DNA from: Parapedobacter sp964498395
Lineage (GTDB): Bacteria > Bacteroidota > Bacteroidia > Sphingobacteriales > Sphingobacteriaceae
Length of the DNA: 64,000 nt
Assembly (NCBI GenBank): GCA_964498395.1
Contig: CAZCHE010000001.1
Span: 558,001 to 622,000 of the forward strand
Direction of reading: 5' to 3'
Shown here: positions 50,812 through 58,595 of the stretch, piece by piece
Layout of the letters: each line of letters starts with the position of its first letter
Position numbering within the stretch: position 1 is the stretch's first letter
Made by a program: the position numbers and the translations under genes
The notes under the pieces: generated by a model
What the model was told of the DNA's origin: nothing
What the model saw: only the letters and a program-made list of their open reading frames with translations
The model's database searches: none

Positions 50812-53439
50812 ATGAGTATATCAAAGACATATCACCCGAAAGACGCTGAGGAAAAATGGTATTCCTATTGGATGGAAAAAGGCTTTTTCCGCTCCACACC
50901 TGACGATCGAGAGCCCTATACCATCGTAATGCCGCCACCCAACGTCACCGGGGTGCTCCATATGGGGCACATGCTCAACAATACCATACAGGATGTGCTG
51001 ATCCGCCGTGCACGTATGCAAGGAAAAAATGCCTGCTGGGTGCCGGGAACGGATCACGCTTCTATCGCCACCGAGGCTAAAGTGGTGGCCATGCTCAAGG
51101 AAAAGGGTATCAACAAGAAGGACCTCACCCGGGAGCAATTCTTGGAATATGCTTGGGAATGGAAAGCGAAATATGGAGGCATTATCCTGAAGCAACTGGA
51201 GAAACTAGGTGCCTCGTGCGATTGGGAGCGTACGAAATTTACCATGGACCCCGAACTAAGCGATGCGGTTATCGATACCTTTATCCGCTTGTACCGCAAG
51301 GGCTATATTTACCGTGGGGTACGGATGGTTAATTGGGATCCGCAAGGGCGAACTGCCCTCTCGGATGAAGAAGTTATCCGCAAGGAAGTCAACCAAACGT
51401 TGTATTACGTACGCTACGCCGTGAAAGGCGCCGAGGGAGAAGAACCAGCCAATCTGACCATAGCCACCACTCGACCGGAAACCATCATGGCCGATACCGC
51501 GGTCTGCATCAACCCCAACGATGGGCGATATGCACACCTGAAGGGTAAGACGGCTGTGGTACCGCTGATCAACCGCGAAATCCCCATCATCGAAGACGAG
51601 TACGTGGATGTGGAATTTGGCACGGGATGCCTGAAGGTCACCCCGGCACATGATCTGAACGACTACGAACTAGGCCAAAAACACAAGCTGGAGGTCATCG
51701 ATATCCTCAATGACGACGGTACACTTAATGAAAAAGCACAGATTTTAGTTGGAGAAGACCGCTTCAAAGCGCGCAAACTCGTAGTAAAGTTGCTGGAGGA
51801 AGCCGGACAATTGGAGAAGACGGAACCCTACAAATCGCAGGTTGGCTTTTCCGAACGTACGGACGCAGCCATTGAGCCAAAACTTTCCATGCAATGGTTT
51901 TGCCGAATGGAAGCGCTGGCCAAACCAGCGCTAGATTATGTATTGCGTGGTGAGGTAAAACTCATCCCAGACAAATTCATCAACACCTACCGCCATTGGA
52001 TGGAAAACATCAAGGATTGGACCATCAGCCGGCAATTGTGGTGGGGGCAACGTATTCCCGCTTGGTATAATTCCGACAATGAATGGGTGGTTGCCAAAAC
52101 CGAATCGGAAGCTGCTACGCTATTCGAGGGCGAAGGCAAATCCACCGAAGGTATCCGGCAGGAAGACGACGTACTGGACACCTGGTTTTCATCTGGTCTG
52201 TGGCCGATGTCGGTATTTGATGGCACCCGCCATCCGGACAACGCGGATATCCGCTATTACTATCCGACCAATGACCTGGTTACCGCACCGGAAATCCTGT
52301 TTTTCTGGGTGGCCCGCATGATTATTTTCGGCCATGAGTATATGGGGGAAGCACCGTTTAAAAACGTCTACCTTACGGGCATTGTCCGTGATAAGCTAGG
52401 CCGTAAGATGTCCAAGTCATTAGGCAACTCACCAGATCCGATCGAACTCATGGAACAATACGGCACAGACGGGGTACGTGTGGGTATGCTGCTCTCCTCG
52501 CCGGCCGGCAATGATTTGATGTTTGATGTGGCATACTGCGAACAGGGGCGAAATTTCGCCAACAAAATCTGGAATGCGTTCCGCTTAGTAAAAAGTTGGG
52601 AAATAGCTGATATACCAGCCTCCTCAGCGCAACGGGAAGCCGCCAATTGGTTTGGACATCGGTTCAACCAAGCTATCGCCGAGATCGACGAACATTTTTC
52701 GAATTACCGCATTTCCGATGCCTTGATGGCCACCTACAAACTGGTGTGGGATGATTTCTGCTCGTGGTACCTTGAACTCGCGAAGCCGGCGTATCAACAA
52801 CCCATTGCCCGTGACGCATTTACGGCTACACTCGGATATTTCGAGTCGATATTGACGCTCATCCATCCGTTCATGCCGTTTATCAGTGAGGAATTGTGGC
52901 ATGATGAATTGTTCGGCCAACGGGAGCCCGATGATTGCTGCATTGTAGCCGAGTATCCCGAGGGCGGGCCTTTTGATGAACGTATATTGGCTGACTTTAT
53001 GGCTATACAACAACTGGTATCAGAAATACGAAACCTCCGAAACACCAAGCAGATATCAGCAAAAACAGCTTTGCCGCTCGCCATACATGCCTCATCGGGC
53101 ATCGATTTCACTCGTTACGCGGAATGTATCACGAAAATGGCCAATACGTCGGCAATCGATTTCGGTGGCACCAAACAAACAGGTTCGGTGGGCTTTCTGA
53201 TTGGGAAAGATGAATTCTATGTAAACATTTCCCAAAATATTGACGTAGCCGCTGAAAAAGAACGTATCTCCAAAGAAATCGACTATCTTCATGGATTCTT
53301 GAAATCGGTCAATGCCAAGTTGTCCAATGATCGTTTTGTGCAAAATGCCAAACCGGAAATCGTGGCCAACGAACGGAGTAAAAAGGCTGATGCTGAGGCC
53401 AAGATCAAGCTATTGGAAGAGCAGCTTACAAACCTATAA
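50812..53439 (+). CDS. valS: Valyl-tRNA synthetase
   Basis: Charges tRNA-Val and edits mischarged threonine. The 875-aa protein shows the class I motif HMGH at 50-53 (PPPNVTGVLHMGH), the CP1 editing domain (~185-400, TTRPETIMADTA), the KMSKS loop near 530 (GRKMSKSLGN), the anticodon-binding helices and the C-terminal coiled coil (AAEKERISKEIDYLHGFLKS). Intact and of usual length. Confidence 0.98.
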   Translation: MSISKTYHPKDAEEKWYSYWMEKGFFRSTPDDREPYTIVMPPPNVTGVLHMGHMLNNTIQDVLIRRARMQGKNACWVPGTDHASIATEAKVVAMLKEKGINKKDLTREQFLEYAWEWKAKYGGIILKQLEKLGASCDWERTKFTMDPELSDAVIDTFIRLYRKGYIYRGVRMVNWDPQGRTALSDEEVIRKEVNQTLYYVRYAVKGAEGEEPANLTIATTRPETIMADTAVCINPNDGRYAHLKGKTAVVPLINREIPIIEDEYVDVEFGTGCLKVTPAHDLNDYELGQKHKLEVIDILNDDGTLNEKAQILVGEDRFKARKLVVKLLEEAGQLEKTEPYKSQVGFSERTDAAIEPKLSMQWFCRMEALAKPALDYVLRGEVKLIPDKFINTYRHWMENIKDWTISRQLWWGQRIPAWYNSDNEWVVAKTESEAATLFEGEGKSTEGIRQEDDVLDTWFSSGLWPMSVFDGTRHPDNADIRYYYPTNDLVTAPEILFFWVARMIIFGHEYMGEAPFKNVYLTGIVRDKLGRKMSKSLGNSPDPIELMEQYGTDGVRVGMLLSSPAGNDLMFDVAYCEQGRNFANKIWNAFRLVKSWEIADIPASSAQREAANWFGHRFNQAIAEIDEHFSNYRISDALMATYKLVWDDFCSWYLELAKPAYQQPIARDAFTATLGYFESILTLIHPFMPFISEELWHDELFGQREPDDCCIVAEYPEGGPFDERILADFMAIQQLVSEIRNLRNTKQISAKTALPLAIHASSGIDFTRYAECITKMANTSAIDFGGTKQTGSVGFLIGKDEFYVNISQNIDVAAEKERISKEIDYLHGFLKSVNAKLSNDRFVQNAKPEIVANERSKKADAEAKIKLLEEQLTNL

Positions 53440-53508
53440 GCATATCTGATTTTGAAACCGTACAGGTTTTTTATAGTTTAGCAAGCGTATTTGAACAAAT
53501 TCCATATC

Positions 53509-54150
53509 ATGATGAATAAATTGCTAAGCACAGCACTTATTGGCCTACTAGCGGTAGCCTGCCAAGAAGGGCAAAAAGAAGAAACAACCGCCGCAGATCC
53601 TAACGCCATCACTTGCGAAGGTATTGGATTGGTCAAGTTAAGCCATTCATATGCCGATCTGGAGCATGAATTTGGTGCGGAAAAATTAGAGAATGGAACA
53701 GTAGAAGTAGGTGGAAACACCGTCCATACTACACGTGTATTCCCCAATGAAGCAGAGGAAATCACCGTATATTGGGCAGAAAGCGAAGCACCTTACACCA
53801 AGGCTACCAAACTTTCTATCGGAAATAAATTCGCGCCCTACCAAACTGCTGAAGGGCTTGCCGTAGGGGCTACATTGGATGACGTGAAAAAATTCAACAA
53901 CTTCATGCCATTGACGATGACCAATTTTTACAGCAGCCTTGACGGGTTTGCCGAAATCACCAGCTTCAATGGTGGTGACCTCGAAGTGAACTATCCGTGT
54001 ATTGGTGGAAAACTCGATATCACTAAACAACGGGGTGTTGATGTACGTACATTAGACGAAGTGAAAGCCGAAACCTCCATCCAATCTTCTCATAAGATAT
54101 TCAATACATTGGATGTCGAGGTGGTAGAATTGAGTGTATTGGCAAATTAA
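53509..54150 (+). CDS. Lipoprotein of unknown function
   Basis: A 213-aa protein from ATG at 53509. A signal peptide with lipobox LLAVAC is followed by an acidic, Glu/Gln/Thr-rich linker (QEGQKEETTAADPNA). The body has a TxxY/LxxEFG-like start (HSYADLEHEFGAE) and the stretch GLAVGATLDDVKKFN. This resembles SmpA/BamE-like small domains that begin with G-x-T-x-x-x-V, but the match is weak. No clear family. It sits alone between valS and a repeat element. Confidence 0.65.
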   Translation: MMNKLLSTALIGLLAVACQEGQKEETTAADPNAITCEGIGLVKLSHSYADLEHEFGAEKLENGTVEVGGNTVHTTRVFPNEAEEITVYWAESEAPYTKATKLSIGNKFAPYQTAEGLAVGATLDDVKKFNNFMPLTMTNFYSSLDGFAEITSFNGGDLEVNYPCIGGKLDITKQRGVDVRTLDEVKAETSIQSSHKIFNTLDVEVVELSVLAN

Positions 54151-54156
54151 TCTTTT

Positions 54157-54273
54157 AACGTCATTTCGAACGTAGTGAGAAATCTTCTAGGTTTTCTGGA
54201 ACACCTCAGAAGATTTATCTTCGATGAACCCTTCGGGGTTCTCTTTTCACTTTGCTCCATTCGAAATGACGTT
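54157..54273. repeat. 117-bp palindromic element (MITE/REP-like) with 14-bp perfect inverted ends
   Basis: The ends AACGTCATTTCGAA (54157-54170) and TTCGAAATGACGTT (54260-54273) are exact inverted repeats. Inside are an inner pair GAAATCTTCT / AGAAGATTT and a small hairpin AACCC-TTCG-GGGTT. Elements starting GTCATTTCGA...GAGAAATCT are widespread between genes in Bacteroidota. It encodes nothing and fills the whole gap between two convergent genes. Confidence 0.85.
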
Positions 54274-54283
54274 CCCCACCCTT

Positions 54284-54940
54284 TCAATCTATCCCCATCA
54301 CCTTAACCACATTATCCTTGAGGCGTGTCACATCTGTCTTGATGCCGCCATACAGCGAAACAACATTTACCGACCTGTTTTGGATATTGGTGAAATTATG
54401 TAACCACCCCGTTTCCAGAAACAGGAAAAAGCCCCCTAGCTTGTAATCCGCTCCTACTCCTCCCCGCAATGCTGGGGTAATATGTCGCGTATTTCTAATG
54501 CGAACGCGATTTTCGTCGGGGAATACCGCTGCTCTTGGCTCCACGACCAACCCAACGCCAGGTCCAGCAAAGGCATAAACGCTCAAATTATTCAACTGTT
54601 TCCGCACGCCGCCCGCAAGATTCAGCACGTAAAAATTGCTCCTTCCCTTTTCCAAATCATACGTGTAACGCGGATCATGAACTTGTTGATCGTAGCCAAA
54701 TGTCAGAAAATCCAACGACGGATAGAGAAAATAGTGTTTATTAGGTAACGAAAAATCCAATCCCAAACTACTGGAAAACTTGGCATCCAGCACGTCATTG
54801 GTTTCACCCAAAGAAAAGCCCCACCCCATGCCGCTTACCACGTACACTTTGTTGAAATGAATCGTGTCAGCACCTGTTTGGGCAACGGCATTGGCAGCAA
54901 CGGCCAATGAAAAGAATGCAAGTGGAAATTGTTTCAGCAT
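54284..54940 (-). CDS. Outer-membrane beta-barrel hypothetical protein
   Basis: A 218-aa protein from ATG at 54940 with signal peptide MLKQFPLAFFSLAVAANAVAQ (shown in part as FSLAVAANAVA). The mature part has alternating strands with a conserved-looking VYAFAGPGVGLVVEP and RGGVGADYKLGGFFLFLETGW, typical of porin-family barrels in Bacteroidota. The C-terminus (VKVMGID) lacks the usual aromatic last residue. No assigned function. Confidence 0.7.
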   Translation of the reverse strand: MLKQFPLAFFSLAVAANAVAQTGADTIHFNKVYVVSGMGWGFSLGETNDVLDAKFSSSLGLDFSLPNKHYFLYPSLDFLTFGYDQQVHDPRYTYDLEKGRSNFYVLNLAGGVRKQLNNLSVYAFAGPGVGLVVEPRAAVFPDENRVRIRNTRHITPALRGGVGADYKLGGFFLFLETGWLHNFTNIQNRSVNVVSLYGGIKTDVTRLKDNVVKVMGID

Positions 54941-55014
54941 ATCATCCGGTTTAATGAACAACCGTAGGCTAAAACAGTACAATCCATAATTTGTTTTGCT
55001 TGCTGCTGGCCGCT

Positions 55015-55626
55015 CTATAAATACATTTTACTCAGCGGCCCTTGGTTAAACAACAAATCCACAACACTTAAGTTGGCAATAAAACCGTGTTTACTTTCAA
55101 ACACCTGGTAATAAGGCTTATGAGTTCCGCTTGGGTTCGGCCGTTTCGGATGTATAGAATTTCTAAAATCGACCTGTTCTGCGTAATGTTTGTGGTAGTC
55201 GTCAGTATATAGCACTTCACGATCGATTTTCAATAGGCGTAACAGTAATGCTAACTGAGCAGCATTGTATTCAAACAACCATTCATGGCGCTTTTTATAG
55301 AAGTGCGCAAAATCATCTTCATAGTATTCGAAATAGGCCGAACTCCGATAGGCCGTCTGCAAGCTCATCCAATGCAGCCGCTGCCAATCCGCTTCATAGC
55401 TGATGCGCACGTCTTTCATCTTGGTATGTCCATTGCTCCCTTTCTGCACCGGAACAATCAGGTCCAACTTCCCGTTGGCCGAATAGATCGATGCGCGTGT
55501 ACGATAAGTCTGCTTGGGGTAATGTTCGTGCTGTTCCAGTAGCATCGGCAAGGTCGACGCTTGGACGGCACTGAAATACGGAATCGGCGGCAGGTAAAAA
55601 GCAGGTAAGATAAGGTGGCTATCCAT
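55015..55626 (-). CDS. WbqC family protein
   Basis: A 203-aa protein from ATG at 55626. It has the WbqC-like pattern: LPAFYLPPIPYFSAVQAS at the N-terminus, LIVPVQKGSNGHTKMKDVRIS (quoted in part as LIVPVQKG), WQRLHWMSLQTAYRSSAYFEYYED (quoted in part as AYRSSAYFEYY) and LSVVDLLFNQGP. WbqC proteins are linked to O-antigen or other polysaccharide loci; the activity is unproven. It is divergent from an acyltransferase gene of the same envelope theme. A longer frame to 55761 would cross the promoter region and is not favoured. Confidence 0.88.
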   Translation of the reverse strand: MDSHLILPAFYLPPIPYFSAVQASTLPMLLEQHEHYPKQTYRTRASIYSANGKLDLIVPVQKGSNGHTKMKDVRISYEADWQRLHWMSLQTAYRSSAYFEYYEDDFAHFYKKRHEWLFEYNAAQLALLLRLLKIDREVLYTDDYHKHYAEQVDFRNSIHPKRPNPSGTHKPYYQVFESKHGFIANLSVVDLLFNQGPLSKMYL

Positions 55627-55654
55627 GAATGGCAAGAAATCTAATTTTGTACGG

Positions 55655-55662
55655 CAAAAATA
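55655..55662 (-). promoter_or_regulatory. -7 box of the WbqC gene
   Basis: TATTTTTG on the minus strand, 28 nt before the ATG at 55626. A second candidate, TAAATTTG, lies further upstream at 55759-55766 inside a palindrome. Confidence 0.45.
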
Positions 55663-55746
55663 ACTTAATTTAAAGATATTTCCGCTAAAGAAAAGTTTCT
55701 CAATGATGAAGGGGACCCGCCGGCTGGTCGGCAGGAATAGATAAAT

Positions 55747-55776
55747 TTGCAGATAGCGCAAATTTATCTAAGTTTG
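55747..55776 (+). promoter_or_regulatory. Promoter of the acyltransferase-GT2 operon
   Basis: TTG (55747-55749), a 19-nt spacer and TAAGTTTG (55769-55776), giving a predicted start near 55783. It overlaps a palindrome with 11-bp arms (55740-55750 and 55758-55768). Confidence 0.75.
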
Positions 55777-55803
55777 CAGCTTCACGCACAATCATTGGCC
55801 GTA

Positions 55804-56670
55804 ATGCGAAAATCTTCCTTGCTGTCTTTCGTCGTTTACCTGGTATCGCTATTGCCTTTTTGGATGCTTTATGCGATTTCAGACGTGCTGTTTATATTGC
55901 TTTATTACGTTTTCGGCTACCGCAAGAAAGTTGTAAATGAAAACCTGCGGAATGCCTTTCCCGATAAAACAGATGAAGAAAGGAAACAGATTGCCCGGAA
56001 ATTCTATCGCTTCCTCCCCGATCTGATCATAGAGGCGATTAAGATGCGTAGTATATCGGCGGAAGAGGTAAAAAAACGAATCATACTGAACAAAACCGAA
56101 GAGGTAGAACGGCATTTTGACGCGGGCAAGGGGGTGGTCGGCGTAACCGCACACTATGGAAACTGGGAGTTAGGCATCCATCGGCTAAGCGTGATGACAG
56201 AAAATCCTGTACTGATTATTTTCAAGCCGCTGACCAACAAAGCGATCAATACCGTTTACAATACCATCAGGAGTCGATTTGGCGCTATCATGGTGCCCAT
56301 GAAACAAACATTGCGTAGTATCGTGGCTTACCGAAAGCAACCACACATCAGCATGTTTGTGTCCGACCAAACCCCCGGACGGCATGATTCGAACTACTTC
56401 ATTCGTTTTCTTAACCAAGACACCTTGGTGTACACCGGAGCCGAGAAAATTGCAAAAATGACCGATTTTCCGGTGGTTTTTTGCCATATCGACCGGATTA
56501 AACGAGGGTATTATTGCTGTACATTCACTACCTTAGTGGAGTCACCCGCGGAAATGCCGGGACACAGCATTACAGACTGTTACAATGCGTTTACCGAAGA
56601 CATCATCAAGCAAAAACCGGAATTATGGCTATGGTCGCATAGGCGATGGAAAAGGAAACCTACACAATGA
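55804..56670 (+). CDS. Lysophospholipid/lipid A acyltransferase (LpxL/HtrB-like)
   Basis: A 288-aa protein from ATG at 55804, with an N-terminal membrane helix (~8-40). The acyltransferase motif H-x4-E is His117-YGNW-Glu122; the second block has FVSDQTPGRHDSNYFIRFL (quoted in part as SDQTPGRHDS). The C-terminus WLWSHRRWKRKP is conserved in the LpxL group. It adds a secondary acyl chain to lipid A or a related lipid. The stop overlaps the ATG of the next gene (ATGA), so it is coupled to a glycosyltransferase. Confidence 0.93.
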   Translation: MRKSSLLSFVVYLVSLLPFWMLYAISDVLFILLYYVFGYRKKVVNENLRNAFPDKTDEERKQIARKFYRFLPDLIIEAIKMRSISAEEVKKRIILNKTEEVERHFDAGKGVVGVTAHYGNWELGIHRLSVMTENPVLIIFKPLTNKAINTVYNTIRSRFGAIMVPMKQTLRSIVAYRKQPHISMFVSDQTPGRHDSNYFIRFLNQDTLVYTGAEKIAKMTDFPVVFCHIDRIKRGYYCCTFTTLVESPAEMPGHSITDCYNAFTEDIIKQKPELWLWSHRRWKRKPTQ

Positions 56671-57698
56671 ACGTATATCCAAAGGTAGCTGTTGTCATAT
56701 TAAACTGGAATGGCCGGTTTTTCCTAGAGAAATTCCTGCCGTCCGTATATAACAGTACTTATCCCAATATCGAATTTGTATTGGGTGACAATGCCTCTAC
56801 CGATGATTCCATTGCATTCGTGGCCGCGACCTACCCTGCCATCCGGATCATCTCCAACCCCCATAACATGGGTTTCGCCGAAGGGTATAACCACATCCTG
56901 AAACAGGTAGATGCAGATTATTTTGTACTGCTGAATTCTGATGTCGAGGTGACCCCTAATTGGATATCGCCGGTCATCGAAATGCTAGAAAGCGACCCCA
57001 AAATGGCTGCGGCGCAACCCAAGATCCACTCGTTTTATCACCGGGATCGTTTTGAGCATGCTGGAGCAGCGGGTGGATATATGGACCGCTATGGTTTCCC
57101 GTTCTGTCGCGGGCGGGTACTTCATGTGACCGAACAGGACACTGGACAGTACGACGACCCGCGTGAAGTCTTTTGGGCTAGCGGAGCCGCCTTTTTCATC
57201 AAACGAGCCCATTGGGAGGCATTAGGAGGATTTGATGGGGATTTTTTTGCACATATGGAGGAAATCGACCTTTGTTGGCGCCTCAAACTGGCGGGTTACC
57301 GGATAGGCTACTGCCCCCAGTCGAATGTCTATCATGTGGGCGGTGGCACCCTGAACACCAGCAATCCTCAAAAAACCTATCTCAATTTTCGAAATAGTTT
57401 GTTTATGCTGCAAAAAAACCTGCCCTTTTGGAAAGCCTGTTGGGTAGTGTTCGCCCGGATGTGGATTGACTTGGCAGCGTTAGTCTATTTTTTGGCAGCC
57501 GGTAAATTTGGAGACGCTTGGGCCGTGAGCCGTTCCCATCAGCGCTTTTTCCTCGATTTTTTCAAAACCGCAAAAAAAAGACAGCGACATAAACAGCCAT
57601 TCAACGCTGCTGGGATGTATCGGGGCAGCATCGTGTGGGCGTTTTATGTGCATGCCACTACTCATTTCAGCAAACTAAACCCAAAGAGGTTTTTGTAA
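56667..57698 (+). CDS. Glycosyltransferase family 2 protein
   Basis: A 343-aa enzyme from ATG at 56667, overlapping the previous stop by 4 bp. The GT-A fold shows VVILNWNG, NASTDDS (nucleotide), LLNSDVEVTP with the metal-binding acidic pair, and ASGAAFFIKR...GGFDGDFFAHMEEIDLCWRL (quoted in part as HMEEIDLCWRL), typical of rhamnosyl- or galactosyltransferases of the WcaA/WbbL group. A hydrophobic segment (~250-275) may attach it to the membrane. Sugar donor and acceptor unknown; an envelope glycolipid is likely, as its partner gene encodes a lipid acyltransferase. Confidence 0.93.
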   Translation: MNVYPKVAVVILNWNGRFFLEKFLPSVYNSTYPNIEFVLGDNASTDDSIAFVAATYPAIRIISNPHNMGFAEGYNHILKQVDADYFVLLNSDVEVTPNWISPVIEMLESDPKMAAAQPKIHSFYHRDRFEHAGAAGGYMDRYGFPFCRGRVLHVTEQDTGQYDDPREVFWASGAAFFIKRAHWEALGGFDGDFFAHMEEIDLCWRLKLAGYRIGYCPQSNVYHVGGGTLNTSNPQKTYLNFRNSLFMLQKNLPFWKACWVVFARMWIDLAALVYFLAAGKFGDAWAVSRSHQRFFLDFFKTAKKRQRHKQPFNAAGMYRGSIVWAFYVHATTHFSKLNPKRFL

Positions 57699-57712
57699 AA
57701 TACCGGCTACAC

Positions 57713-57738
57713 AACAACTTTTTAAACAGATAGTTGTT
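57713..57738. repeat. Small inverted repeat after the GT2 gene
   Basis: AACAACT and AGTTGTT are separated by 12 nt. The stem is AT-rich and weak, with only a short T tract. A terminator role is possible but not well supported. Confidence 0.3.
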
Positions 57739-57781
57739 ATTTAGTGACATTGTAAACCAAAACAACAAACAAATAGAAATC

Positions 57782-58519
57782 ATGAAAAAACCTGCATTAC
57801 TTTCATTATTGGCTATCTGCATCCTGATGAGTCTTTCCACTCAGGCGCGTCAAATAGACCCATTGAACGGTGCTTGGCACACACAGCAAGGAGACGTCCA
57901 ACAGACCGCTGTTTTTGTAGATGGCTACCTTTCTCACAGCATATTTGACATCAAGAACAAAAAATTCATCTCCACAAGGGGCGGCACGTATACCACCGAT
58001 GGACAAACCATCACCGTCACTTGGCAGTACGATACGGAAAAGGCTGCAAACGACACACCGAATGACGAGTGGGTAGGCACATCAGCAACGTTTACGGGCC
58101 ATGTAGATGGGGAGTTACACAGCAACCTATCAGGCGAACAAGCATCATGGCTTCGTACTGACGATAACAATGCACCCTTAGCCGGTGTATGGCGCATTAC
58201 CGGCAGACAACAACAAGACGGCGTAGGGCAAATGCCGCTTCGCGATAGACGGACGCTAAAAATCCTGACAGGTGGGCGTTTCCAGTGGGTGGCCATCAAC
58301 ATCAAGACCGGGGAGTTTTCGGGCACAGGTGGAGGAACATACACGTTTGAAAACGGCAAATACACGGAAAACATCGAATTTTTCTCCCGTGATGATAGTC
58401 GTGTAGGCGCATCGTTGTCATTCGATGGCAAAATCGAGAAGGGCCAATGGCATCATTCGGGATTAAGCTCGACCGGAAATCCTATCTATGAAGTGTGGAG
58501 TAAACTGGAGAAGGAATAA
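57782..58519 (+). CDS. Secreted protein with two similar lipocalin-like domains
   Basis: A 245-aa protein from ATG at 57782. A signal peptide ends near STQARQ. The rest holds two repeats of ~110 aa, each with L-G-x-W, a central GGTYT (STRGGTYTTDGQT in the first, TGGGTYTFENGKY in the second) and a final strand pair (SATFTGHVDGEL; SLSFDGKIEKGQW). The second copy resembles the DUF4488 family of Bacteroides in my memory (GRF...GTY...YTENIE). It looks like an internal duplication of a small beta-barrel. Function unknown; a periplasmic binding role is possible. Confidence 0.65.
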   Translation: MKKPALLSLLAICILMSLSTQARQIDPLNGAWHTQQGDVQQTAVFVDGYLSHSIFDIKNKKFISTRGGTYTTDGQTITVTWQYDTEKAANDTPNDEWVGTSATFTGHVDGELHSNLSGEQASWLRTDDNNAPLAGVWRITGRQQQDGVGQMPLRDRRTLKILTGGRFQWVAINIKTGEFSGTGGGTYTFENGKYTENIEFFSRDDSRVGASLSFDGKIEKGQWHHSGLSSTGNPIYEVWSKLEKE

Positions 58520-58595
58520 AATGCATTAGTAAGTTAAGTAAGGTGAGTGATTGAGTAAGTTAACTAAATAATAAAAAAAATGTATTTTCGCTGCC

